DNA of 5,268 nucleotides from CAYVUB01 sp964454675 (GTDB taxonomy: Bacteria > Bacteroidota > Bacteroidia > Flavobacteriales > Flavobacteriaceae): the NCBI GenBank assembly GCA_964454675.1, contig CAYVUB010000062.1, forward strand, positions 1 to 5,268, read 5' to 3'. The notes beneath the pieces were generated by a model. The model made no database searches and was not told the origin of the DNA. It worked only from the letters and a program-made list of their open reading frames with translations. Both the position numbers and the translations under genes were made by a program. Positions 1 to 5,268 of the stretch are shown here, piece by piece. Position 1 is the first letter of the stretch. Every line of letters begins with the position of its first letter.

Positions 1-140
1 TCGGCTGCTGCGGCATCGGCTTTAGCTTTAGCTTCGGCATCCAATCGTGCTTTGGTTTCCGCTTCAACTCTTAATCTCGCTTCTTCTGCTAATCTTGCCT
101 GCTCGGCTGCTGCGGCATCGGCTTTTATTCTCGCTTCTTC
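1..140 (-). repeat. In-frame coding repeats specifying the Ala/Glu/Lys-rich helical tail
   Basis: A 23-base stretch at 1-23 recurs exactly at 103-125, 102 bases (34 codons) apart and in the same frame; both copies encode KADAAAA (residues 374-380 and 408-414). A second shared stretch, TCTCGCTTCTTC, lies at 75-86 and 129-140, 54 bases (18 codons) apart, and encodes EEAR. Between them the protein alternates Ala with Glu, Arg, Lys and Asp, as in TolA-like helices. Because the repeat reaches the left edge, more copies may follow outside the window. The near-identical DNA suggests recent duplication and possible copy-number variation between strains, which is an inference. Confidence 0.8.
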
Positions 141-1244
141 CTGAGCTTTAGCAGCATCTGCAACTACCGTTTGTTCTTCCGTTTTTGCAGCAGCTGCCGG
201 AACCGGTTTTTGAGGTGTTGTTTTGACAGTCGCTACTTTAGTGGTTGTATTAGGTTTTCTTACAACAGGTTTCTTTTTCTTATCGGTAGAAATAAGTGCA
301 CTTACATCATCTTCACGACTATAATCATAACGCTCGCGGTTTTTGAATTTGTAAGCCAATGTGACTTCATGTGACGGACCAAAATCGGTCAAATCGCCAA
401 GTGCTTTTTCAAAATTGTATTCGATAGAAATTTCTTTGGTAATATTAAGTCCCAGTCCGCCCGATGCGCCATACAGATTATTGTAGCCAACCTGTGCCCA
501 GATGCCTTTTGGAACCATCAGCATGGCTGTTCCCGACACAACTGTCCGGTCTTTTCTAAACTCTGATTTTATTAAGGTGGTAAATCTGCTTTCGTCAAAA
601 AAGCCATTATTTTGTATGTAACCCGTGTACATAACGTGTGCCTGAATGCTTTGCTGCGGATTGTCTTCAATAAGTTGTGATGTGGTAATATTATATAATG
701 CCAAATTATTTACAGACAATCCTAAATCAAAAAATGCCGTACCGTAATTAATGCCCGGACTTGCAGTAAGCAGAAAATTTGAAGGAATATTATTTAATGA
801 CGGGTCGGGAAAATTTGTGACCACATTACCACTGTTGACACCACTTTTATACGCTCCGAGATTAAGACCGAATGTCAAATTGCTGTCTGTGTCCAAACGG
901 GCGTTGTAAGCAAAATTCAGCAATCCGCCAAAGGTTGTCAGCACACCATAATTTTGCTGAAAAGCACCAATACCGATACCAATATTTTCTCTGAATCTTC
1001 CCGAATAACTTACCAGATAGGTTTGCGGTGCGTCTTCAAACTGTACCCATTCTCTTTTGTTGGTGATACTTAAATACTTATGTTGCTGTCTTACAAAACT
1101 GAATGTGGGATTGATGGCATATTGGTTAAACATCAACGAATTTCTTACCGGCAGCGCAAGCGAAACCACTCCATCTTCTTCTTGAGAGTAGAACGTCTGT
1201 GTTAAACAGATTACCAATGCCGCTATCAGAAATTTTGGTTTCAT
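1..1244 (-). CDS. PorP/SprF family T9SS-associated outer-membrane protein with long charged C-terminal tail (partial, 3' end outside window)
   Basis: I read 414 codons on the minus strand from an ATG at 1244 with no stop before the left edge. Residues 1-20 are a signal peptide (MKPKFLIAALVICLTQTFYS, then QEE). Residues about 30-300 match the PorP/SprF beta-barrel pattern: an early FNQYAINP motif (39-46), a KREWVQFEDAPQTY segment (63-76), glycine-rich amphipathic strands, and a closing strand SHEVTLAYKF (291-300). Members usually end about there. This one goes on with a Lys/Pro/Thr-rich linker (about 301-358) and then an Ala/Glu/Lys/Arg-rich, presumably helical, repeat segment (359-414 and beyond). 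SprF-like proteins are known to be needed for surface delivery of partner cargo with type B C-terminal domains. The start lies one base after the stop of the upstream gene, which encodes exactly such a cargo, so the two are probably translated together. The barrel would sit in the outer membrane with the tail in the periplasm (inference). The family call is firm; the end of the protein is unknown. Confidence 0.88.
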   Translation of the reverse strand, partial: MKPKFLIAALVICLTQTFYSQEEDGVVSLALPVRNSLMFNQYAINPTFSFVRQQHKYLSITNKREWVQFEDAPQTYLVSYSGRFRENIGIGIGAFQQNYGVLTTFGGLLNFAYNARLDTDSNLTFGLNLGAYKSGVNSGNVVTNFPDPSLNNIPSNFLLTASPGINYGTAFFDLGLSVNNLALYNITTSQLIEDNPQQSIQAHVMYTGYIQNNGFFDESRFTTLIKSEFRKDRTVVSGTAMLMVPKGIWAQVGYNNLYGASGGLGLNITKEISIEYNFEKALGDLTDFGPSHEVTLAYKFKNRERYDYSREDDVSALISTDKKKKPVVRKPNTTTKVATVKTTPQKPVPAAAAKTEEQTVVADAAKAQEEARIKADAAAAEQARLAEEARLRVEAETKARLDAEAKAKADAAAA

Positions 1245-1245
1245 G

Positions 1246-2709
1246 TCATTTCACTACAGTTATCGAACCTTTTTTTGGTTCTTGATTGGGTGCTGTGATA
1301 ATATAATAATATACAGGGTTAACATTTTTAAAATCAAGTTGGCTTTCCGGCCAGTTGTTTTGGTAATTATCGGTTTCAAGGACTATCTTGCCTTGCGCTG
1401 TCATAATCACTACTTTGGTGTTTGTTCCGCTTACATATTGTGTTGGAATCACCCAGGTATCGTTAACACCATCTCCGTTGGGACTTATAAGATTCGGTAT
1501 TTTTACCACATTGGGAAACTGGTCAAACGGCTCGGTAACGGTAAAGAGAAATTCGGTCGATACCACACATCCCGAAGTTTGCGTGATGACCACTCTGTAA
1601 TTGCCGTATTGGGTTGCATTGTACACATCATCATTGGCTCCGGCAATCAAACCATTATTAAAATACCAGTCAAATTCCGGATTTACGGCATTTGTCGATA
1701 CAATGACTGTAAGCGTTTCACCTGCTTCAATTTCATTTTCTTCTTGAACGTTAATAGAGCTTGTAAAACTCTCACTCACAAGCTCGATAGAGCCCGATAC
1801 CTGACAACCGCCCAAATCGACACTCACAGAAAACGTTCCCGATTCGTCAGTTTGATAGGTTTGCTGTGTTGCGCCCGGTATAAGCACACCGTTTTTGTAC
1901 CATTGATGATTGTTTCCGCCTATGGTAGCAAGAATTGTAAAACCTTGAGCCGGACAGAACGGATTACCTAAACTTGATGCAATAGTGGCATCGGCTTCGC
2001 CCGAAGTTACTTCGCTTATAGTTACACGGTTTGAAAATGAATTGGATGTACAGGTGCCGTAATTTGTTTCGACAAAATAAGTGCCTTCCTGATTAACCGA
2101 CAGCGAATTTCCTTCAGCCACAAAAACAGAGGTCGTAGGCCCTGTTTCTCTATACCAGTTAAAGGTAAGTGACGGATAATTAAGCGGCGAATCGTTATCG
2201 CCCGTGCCCGGATTATCAATAGTCAAAAAATAATTTCCACCGGCACAAAACGCACCCGTCGAAACCAGATTATTGATTGAAAACGGGCTGTCCTGAACTT
2301 TATAATATGCCGCAAAAGATACCGAACCCGAGCTGGTAGCTGCCGGAGATGTACTTTTTATACGTATCCTGTACGCTTCGCCTGCCGTATTTGTTGGCAG
2401 TGAAAAACTCAGCGTTGCCGGCGATGTGGTTACCGCACCTGCCGCAGATGTAAATAGCGTAACGGGACTTGAAAAGCTGCCCGCAGCATCAGACATTTCA
2501 ATAATAAACTGATTGGAAGTGCTTATTCCCGATTCGGGCGAAAAAACAAACGTGACATTATACGTGTTGAATGATGGGCTGGCACAAGCCTGACTAAAAC
2601 CAAGATTGGGCGCACCAATAACTATCTGGGCATTTATTTGCACCGGTAAAAAGAGTGCAATAACACCAAACAGAACTGTAAGTCTTTTTAGAATAGTAGT
2701 TTTATGCAT
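1246..2709 (-). CDS. Secreted adhesin-like protein with Ig-like modules and gliding motility-associated (T9SS type B) C-terminal domain
   Basis: This is a 487-residue protein. Residues 1-28 form a signal peptide (basic start, hydrophobic core, cleavage near INA|Q). Residues about 29-150 form a beta-rich module with a YRIRIKSTSP segment (113-122), a type I have seen in other flavobacterial surface proteins. Three Ig-like modules follow (about 152-232, 247-312, 315-392). Each has a core WY pair (185-186, 270-271, 348-349), a G-x-Y/F turn (209-211, 291-293, 369-371) and a late Cys (220, 302, 381); modules 2 and 3 share I-x-GA before a Tyr. Residues about 399-487 are the gliding motility-associated C-terminal domain, marked by SPNGDGVND (409-417), W419 and the terminal strand GSITVVK. 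That domain sends proteins through the type IX secretion system to the surface. I find no enzyme motif, so adhesion or matrix binding is an inference. The PorP/SprF partner gene follows one base after the stop. The start is supported by the signal peptide; the leader is A/T-rich with no Shine-Dalgarno sequence. Confidence 0.9.
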   Translation of the reverse strand: MHKTTILKRLTVLFGVIALFLPVQINAQIVIGAPNLGFSQACASPSFNTYNVTFVFSPESGISTSNQFIIEMSDAAGSFSSPVTLFTSAAGAVTTSPATLSFSLPTNTAGEAYRIRIKSTSPAATSSGSVSFAAYYKVQDSPFSINNLVSTGAFCAGGNYFLTIDNPGTGDNDSPLNYPSLTFNWYRETGPTTSVFVAEGNSLSVNQEGTYFVETNYGTCTSNSFSNRVTISEVTSGEADATIASSLGNPFCPAQGFTILATIGGNNHQWYKNGVLIPGATQQTYQTDESGTFSVSVDLGGCQVSGSIELVSESFTSSINVQEENEIEAGETLTVIVSTNAVNPEFDWYFNNGLIAGANDDVYNATQYGNYRVVITQTSGCVVSTEFLFTVTEPFDQFPNVVKIPNLISPNGDGVNDTWVIPTQYVSGTNTKVVIMTAQGKIVLETDNYQNNWPESQLDFKNVNPVYYYIITAPNQEPKKGSITVVK

Positions 2710-2737
2710 TCAATTTATTTTATAGATTTTTATGCTT

Positions 2738-2768
2738 TTTCAGGATTTATAATTGATACATCCTGAAA
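2738..2768 (-). repeat. Perfect inverted repeat (hairpin candidate) in the leader of the adhesin gene
   Basis: TTTCAGGAT (2738-2746) and ATCCTGAAA (2760-2768) are perfectly complementary 9-base arms around a 13-base loop. The structure ends 28 bases before the ATG at 2709. In minus-strand RNA it is followed by AAAAAGC, not a U-run, so it is not a typical intrinsic terminator; in plus-strand RNA no U-run follows either. It could be a 5' leader hairpin or a protein-binding site. Confidence 0.5.
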
Positions 2769-2789
2769 TCTGTCAAATTAATTCTTAAG

Positions 2790-2818
2790 GAAAAATACTG
2801 TTACCTGTTTAAAACAAA
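2790..2818 (-). promoter_or_regulatory. Weak candidate promoter for the adhesin-PorP/SprF pair
   Basis: On the minus strand a TTTG (2815-2818) is followed after 17 bases by TATTTTTC (2790-2797), which matches seven of eight positions of the pattern TAnnTTTG if the last G may be C. It would give a leader of roughly 75 bases containing the hairpin at 2738-2768. Readthrough from the beta-helix gene upstream is an equally possible source of transcript, since I see no intrinsic terminator in the 138-base gap. Confidence 0.3.
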
Positions 2819-2827
2819 GTCGATAAA
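2816..2827 (-). repeat. Copy 1 of a 12-base motif shared by two upstream regions (TTTATCGACTTT)
   Basis: The minus strand reads TTTATCGACTTT, identical to the sequence at 4241-4252. Here it overlaps the presumed -33 box of the adhesin gene promoter and lies 106 bases before its start codon. It may be a regulator site shared by the two minus-strand transcription units, or a chance match in AT-rich DNA. Confidence 0.35.
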
Positions 2828-2847
2828 GCAGTTTGATGAATTAATAA

Positions 2848-4152
2848 TTAATCGTCATGATCGTTTGATGCGATTATTTTATTAATTCTCAGTCGGAAAT
2901 CGGGGTGTCGAGAATGGTTGGAATCAATGAATGTTTCTGAATCTGAACCTTTTGAATAGACATTGAAAAACGCTCTGTTTCCATACCAGTTTTCTAAATC
3001 CTCGTTATTGGATTTGTGTGCCGTAAAAATATTTCCTTTACAGTTATTGAAATACATCTCGCTTAATTGTATCTTCTCAAGATTTTTACCGTTTACGGCA
3101 ATCTTATCGTCAAGGATTACCGCCGGATTAAAGCCCGAAATCACACTTTTATTGATATGTATTGAAGCGTCTTCTGCTATGTACACAGCCTCTTTTACAA
3201 GACCTATTTTTATATCGTTTGCCAGATCGTCACTAATGTTGATGAGTGTTAAATTTTCGGCATTGACAAAAGTTCCTTTTTTTGTAAAATCGACATCTTC
3301 CTTTTTATCGTAAGCCGCAACATACATACATTTTGAACCATCGGCACCCGAAACATACGGTGAACGTATGGCCAAAGAGTTGGTTATGTTACATTGGGTT
3401 CCATAATTAAACTTGTAGTCATTACTTTTTGTTCTGAAAGAGACCAATTTGTTCAAATTGACTTCGCCGCCCATGATATCAAAAGAATTTCCTTCGCAAT
3501 AGCTTACAATAATATTTTCTATCGTTGTGCCGTTTCCTACACCTGCAAGTGTAAGGCCGCTGTAGTAACCGTTTTTGATTCTTTTTCCGGCGTATTCAAT
3601 TCTTACGTATTTTAAAACACCCGAATTACTATCGGCATTATCGCCGCCATAAGCCGTGTTTACGTAAGATGCGTTATTCATCCCGTAGTCAATGGTTGAG
3701 CCATTTCCGAATTTATTGATAGGCGCATCACCAAGTACAAAAATGCCTCCCCAGTCGCCTTCTTTTTTAACGCTTCTGTTGGATGTAAAAACAATAGGGT
3801 CGGTTACTAATCCTTCTGCGATGATTGTAGAACCTTTACTGATGATCAGTGCACCTGTTGTTTTGTAGTCGCCTATAATTACCGTACCGGGCTCAATGGT
3901 GAGCGTGGCGCCTTCTGTAACAAACACGCTGCCCAATAGCAGGTAAATATTCTTTTTGTACAGCTTGGTATCTTGGGTAATGTTACCGCTTAGTATTTGG
4001 TTAGGCTCACCATATTGCATCTGGTTTGGTCTGAATTCTGTCCAGTTGCTGAGCCAGTTGCTGTTTCCATAAATTCCCTTTTCTTGTTGGGCAGTTATAT
4101 TACCGGCAACAAACAAGAAGCATAAACAAATGACTTGAGTAAAATTTTTCAT
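2848..4152 (-). CDS. Secreted right-handed beta-helix type protein of unknown function, without a T9SS sorting domain
   Basis: This is a 434-residue protein with a signal peptide (1-21, cleavage at ITA|QQ). Residues about 55-250 carry signatures of a family of Bacteroidota secreted proteins predicted to fold as a parallel beta-helix. In order they are LYKKNIYLLLGSVFVTEGATLTIEPGTVI split over 64-92 (a rung that usually opens these helices), ALIISKGSTIIAEG (101-114), PIVFTS (119-124), GDWGGIFVLGDAPIN (132-146), YGG (168-170), GVLKYVRIEYAG (178-189), SGLTLAGVGNGTTIENI (198-214) and a degenerate FDIMGG (224-229), where relatives usually have an acidic IEFFGG-like sequence. Residues 250-430 continue with shorter rungs and short inserts. 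The protein stops at NDHDD without a recognisable type A or type B sorting domain, so it may remain periplasmic or lipid-free in the outer envelope. No catalytic motif of pectate lyases is evident. It is the first minus-strand gene of the window and has a good promoter. The fold call is moderately sure; no function can be given. Confidence 0.75.
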   Translation of the reverse strand: MKNFTQVICLCFLFVAGNITAQQEKGIYGNSNWLSNWTEFRPNQMQYGEPNQILSGNITQDTKLYKKNIYLLLGSVFVTEGATLTIEPGTVIIGDYKTTGALIISKGSTIIAEGLVTDPIVFTSNRSVKKEGDWGGIFVLGDAPINKFGNGSTIDYGMNNASYVNTAYGGDNADSNSGVLKYVRIEYAGKRIKNGYYSGLTLAGVGNGTTIENIIVSYCEGNSFDIMGGEVNLNKLVSFRTKSNDYKFNYGTQCNITNSLAIRSPYVSGADGSKCMYVAAYDKKEDVDFTKKGTFVNAENLTLINISDDLANDIKIGLVKEAVYIAEDASIHINKSVISGFNPAVILDDKIAVNGKNLEKIQLSEMYFNNCKGNIFTAHKSNNEDLENWYGNRAFFNVYSKGSDSETFIDSNHSRHPDFRLRINKIIASNDHDD

Positions 4153-4207
4153 AAGTATTTTATTAAGTTGTCAATAGATTTTGGGGTCTCTTAACTGTTA
4201 ATCACAT

Positions 4208-4239
4208 CAAACATACATATTACACCCATGAAATACAAA
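4208..4239 (-). promoter_or_regulatory. Promoter of the beta-helix gene (Bacteroidota type)
   Basis: The minus strand has TTTG (4236-4239), a 20-base spacer and TATGTTTG (4208-4215). This is a full match to the Bacteroidota -7 box TAnnTTTG with the usual -33 TTG at permitted spacing. Transcription would begin near 4203, giving a leader of about 50 bases. The leader just before the ATG is A/T-rich (AATAAAATACTT) without a Shine-Dalgarno sequence, as is usual for this phylum. Confidence 0.6.
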
Positions 4240-4240
4240 T

Positions 4241-4252
4241 AAAGTCGATAAA
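4241..4252 (-). repeat. Copy 2 of the shared 12-base motif (TTTATCGACTTT)
   Basis: This is identical to the copy at 2816-2827 and in the same orientation relative to the gene it precedes. It lies one base upstream of the -33 TTTG of the beta-helix promoter and 88 bases before the start codon, a position suited to an activator or sigma-factor contact. Its significance is uncertain. Confidence 0.35.
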
Positions 4253-4394
4253 ATGCACAAATATTTTATATAAATACTAATTTTCCTACAAAACATATCT
4301 TCTAAAAAGAAAAAATGCTTAAATAATGAGTGTTAGCAGCAACCTTGACGGGCTGTTCTGCCTTAAATTTCCGGGTTGACAAATTAACTTTTAC

Positions 4395-4436
4395 AGACAG
4401 GCAAGACAAAAAATTCCTGGACTGACTTGCCTGTCT
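4395..4436 (+). promoter_or_regulatory. Perfect 11-base inverted repeat upstream of arsR, candidate ArsR operator
   Basis: AGACAGGCAAG (4395-4405) and CTTGCCTGTCT (4426-4436) are exact reverse complements separated by 20 bases. Arm centres are 31 bases apart, close to three helical turns, so bound proteins would face the same side of the DNA. The right arm contains the presumed -33 TTG of the arsR promoter, so binding there would block transcription. An alternative is an RNA hairpin: the right arm is followed by TATAATTTTATC, which is U-rich enough for a weak intrinsic terminator, but no upstream plus-strand gene needs one. Confidence 0.55.
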
Positions 4437-4457
4437 TATAATTTTATCGTAATATTG
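4427..4457 (+). promoter_or_regulatory. Candidate promoter of the ars operon
   Basis: TTG (4427-4429), a 20-base spacer and TAATATTG (4450-4457) fit the Bacteroidota promoter pattern with one mismatch in the -7 box. The spacer length equals that of the beta-helix promoter. Transcription would begin near 4462 and give a very short leader before the ATG at 4475. The leader is A/T-rich (AATAAATAAATTAAAT) with no Shine-Dalgarno sequence. Confidence 0.45.
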
Positions 4458-4474
4458 CAATAAATAAATTAAAT

Positions 4475-4831
4475 ATGGGAGCGACTAAAACAGACCATTT
4501 TACAGACAAACAAAACGCCATTGCGACACTTGCCAAAGCGTTCGGACATCCTGCAAGAGTGGCTATCATTGAGTATTTAATGAAAGTAGATACTTGCATT
4601 TGTGGCGACATCGTAAACGAATTGCCACTTGCACAGCCGACAGTTTCGCAACACCTGAAAGAACTCAAAAATGCAGGACTAATAAAAGGAAGTATTGAGG
4701 GAAACGCCATTTGTTACTGCATTGACGAAAAAGCCATTGAGAAACTGCAAAACTATTTCGCAAACATTTCAACCAAACTCACAAACAAGAAAACTTGCAG
4801 TGAGCAAGGTCGAACTGACGATTGTTGTTAA
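4475..4831 (+). CDS. arsR: ArsR/SmtB family arsenite-responsive transcriptional repressor
   Basis: This 118-residue cytoplasmic protein has a single winged helix-turn-helix domain. FGHPARVAIIEYL (23-35) is the typical first helix of the ArsR family. DTCICGDI (39-46) takes the place of the metal-binding ELCVCDL motif, with Cys41 and Cys43 as the likely As(III)/Sb(III) ligands. LAQPTVSQHLKELKNAGLI (52-70) is the recognition helix region, and GSIEGNAICYCI (72-83) is the beta-wing. Members bind as dimers to operators near their own promoter and release DNA when arsenite binds. Further Cys residues are present at 80, 82, 108, 117 and 118, the last two a vicinal pair at the very end, which could add metal contacts (inference). 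A DUF6428 gene follows after 16 bases, an arrangement I know from Bacteroidota arsenic operons. That supports arsenic rather than zinc or cadmium as the signal, though metal choice cannot be proved from sequence. An inverted repeat at 4395-4436 is a possible operator. Confidence 0.9.
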   Translation: MGATKTDHFTDKQNAIATLAKAFGHPARVAIIEYLMKVDTCICGDIVNELPLAQPTVSQHLKELKNAGLIKGSIEGNAICYCIDEKAIEKLQNYFANISTKLTNKKTCSEQGRTDDCC

Positions 4832-4847
4832 TCAAAAACGAATAAAA

Positions 4848-5268
4848 ATGAAGCTATCACAAGTAAAAGCACTTTTGCCAACATTAGAAAATGTGGCATT
4901 TAAGTTAGAAAACGGAACTTTTGTTCCCGAACATTTTCACGTTACCGAAGTTGGAATGGTAACAAAAAACTTTATTGATTGCGGTGGCACAATTCGCAAC
5001 GAAAAATCGGTAAACTTTCAGTTGTGGAACGCCAACGACTTTGACCACCGTTTGAAACCAACGAAGTTGCTAAACATCATTGAACTTTCTGAAAAGCAAT
5101 TAGGCATTGAAGATGCCGAAATTGAAGTAGAATATCAAAGCGAAATCGCAGATTCGCAAACACCTTATGAAAAAGATAAAATCCGTTTGCACACAATCGG
5201 AAAATATGCGTTAGCTTTTGACGGCACAAATTTCATTTTGCAAAGCAAAACAACTGCTTGTTTGGCAA
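4848..5268 (+). CDS. DUF6428 family protein, ars operon associated (partial, 3' end outside window)
   Basis: An ATG at 4848, 16 bases after the arsR stop, opens a frame of 140 codons without a stop before the right edge. The protein begins MKLSQVKALLPTLENVAFKL, has no signal peptide or membrane segment, and is therefore cytoplasmic. Recognisable family landmarks are FVPEHFHVTEVG (25-36, with a His-x-His pair at 29 and 31), FQLWNANDFDHRLKP (57-71), LLNIIELSEKQLGIED (74-89), EIEVEYQ (91-97) and a late GKYALAFDG (118-126). Conserved-looking Cys residues sit at 45 and 138. Family members are about 150-160 residues by my recollection, so only a short tail should be missing. The function is unknown. 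Co-occurrence with arsR and arsenate reductase or arsenite export genes in Bacteroidota suggests a role in arsenic handling. The HxH motif, set in a cupin-like context, could bind a metal, which is an inference. The start is preceded by an A-rich leader (AAAACGAATAAAA). Confidence 0.82.
   Translation, partial: MKLSQVKALLPTLENVAFKLENGTFVPEHFHVTEVGMVTKNFIDCGGTIRNEKSVNFQLWNANDFDHRLKPTKLLNIIELSEKQLGIEDAEIEVEYQSEIADSQTPYEKDKIRLHTIGKYALAFDGTNFILQSKTTACLA

Larger units (their letters stand above)
4153..4474. other. Divergent intergenic region between the beta-helix gene and the ars operon
   Basis: This 322-base stretch has no convincing gene. From left to right it holds the beta-helix gene leader (4153-4207), its promoter (4208-4239), one copy of a 12-base motif (4241-4252), an AT-rich stretch (about 4255-4325), a short GC-richer patch (about 4329-4380) with no recognised content beyond a 17-codon ORF (4326-4379), the inverted repeat (4395-4436) and the ars promoter and leader (to 4474). 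Confidence 0.7.

Noticed and set aside
1..140. Repeats at the left edge as a CRISPR array or mobile element end
   Set aside because: The repeats are in-frame codons of a continuous reading frame, with irregular spacing (102 and 54 bases) and no unique spacers.
1243..1971. 242-codon open frame on the plus strand, antisense to the adhesin gene
   Set aside because: No domain, signal peptide or promoter is seen; its composition is that of a reverse-complement shadow, and the minus-strand frame has clear domains.
2963..3615. Plus-strand frames at 2963-3313 and 3394-3615
   Set aside because: Both lie antisense to the beta-helix gene and look like shadows, without domain content.
4332..4363. Minus-strand stretch reading GRTARQGCC then stop, resembling the Cys-Cys ends of arsenic proteins such as this ArsR, as if a gene remnant
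   Set aside because: An in-frame stop lies immediately before it, leaving only nine codons, too few to claim a pseudogene.
4326..4379. 17-codon plus-strand ORF (MSVSSNLDGLFCLKFPG) before the ars inverted repeat, a possible leader peptide with attenuator
   Set aside because: There is no promoter or ribosome site in front, and the likely arsR promoter lies downstream of it. An ORF this short is expected by chance.
4376..4442. TTGACA (4376-4381) and TATAAT (4437-4442) as a sigma-70 promoter
   Set aside because: The two boxes are 55 bases apart, not 16-18, and this phylum uses a different consensus.
4444..4710. 88-codon minus-strand frame over arsR and its leader
   Set aside because: It is a shadow of the well supported arsR frame and has no recognisable features.

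Overview
The window reads as a Bacteroidota chromosome, most likely family Flavobacteriaceae. Three things point there: a protein with the type B sorting domain of the type IX secretion system (T9SS, found only in this phylum), a PorP/SprF outer-membrane protein paired with it, and Bacteroidota-style promoters (TTG/TTTG, about 20 bases, then a relative of TAnnTTTG). None of the starts has a clear Shine-Dalgarno sequence. Four of the five are preceded by A/T-rich leaders, and the fifth (the PorP/SprF gene) starts inside a translational coupling junction. Genus cannot be fixed from the sequence alone.

Layout. Three genes run leftward on the minus strand over bases 1-4152. The first transcribed (2848-4152) encodes a secreted right-handed beta-helix type protein. 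It is followed by a 138-base gap, then by a secreted adhesin-like protein with Ig-like modules and a gliding-motility/T9SS type B C-terminal domain (1246-2709). One base later comes a PorP/SprF family protein (1-1244, running off the left edge). Its barrel carries an unusual long Lys/Pro then Ala/Glu/Lys-rich C-terminal tail. The last two form a tightly coupled pair of the SprB-SprF kind: a surface cargo and its dedicated outer-membrane partner.

A 322-base divergent intergenic region (4153-4474) separates these from a rightward arsenic-response operon. It holds a good promoter for the beta-helix gene, an AT-rich stretch, and a perfect 11-base inverted repeat. The right arm of that repeat overlaps the presumed -33 box of the ars promoter. 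The operon starts with an ArsR-type arsenite-sensing repressor (4475-4831), followed after 16 bases by a DUF6428 family protein (4848 to the right edge). Downstream genes such as arsenate reductase or an arsenite exporter are expected but lie outside the window.

No RNA gene, mobile element or CRISPR array was seen. The least explained items are the tail of the PorP/SprF protein, the beta-helix protein that lacks any T9SS signal, a 12-base motif shared by the two minus-strand upstream regions, a hairpin in the leader of the adhesin gene, and the ars inverted repeat.
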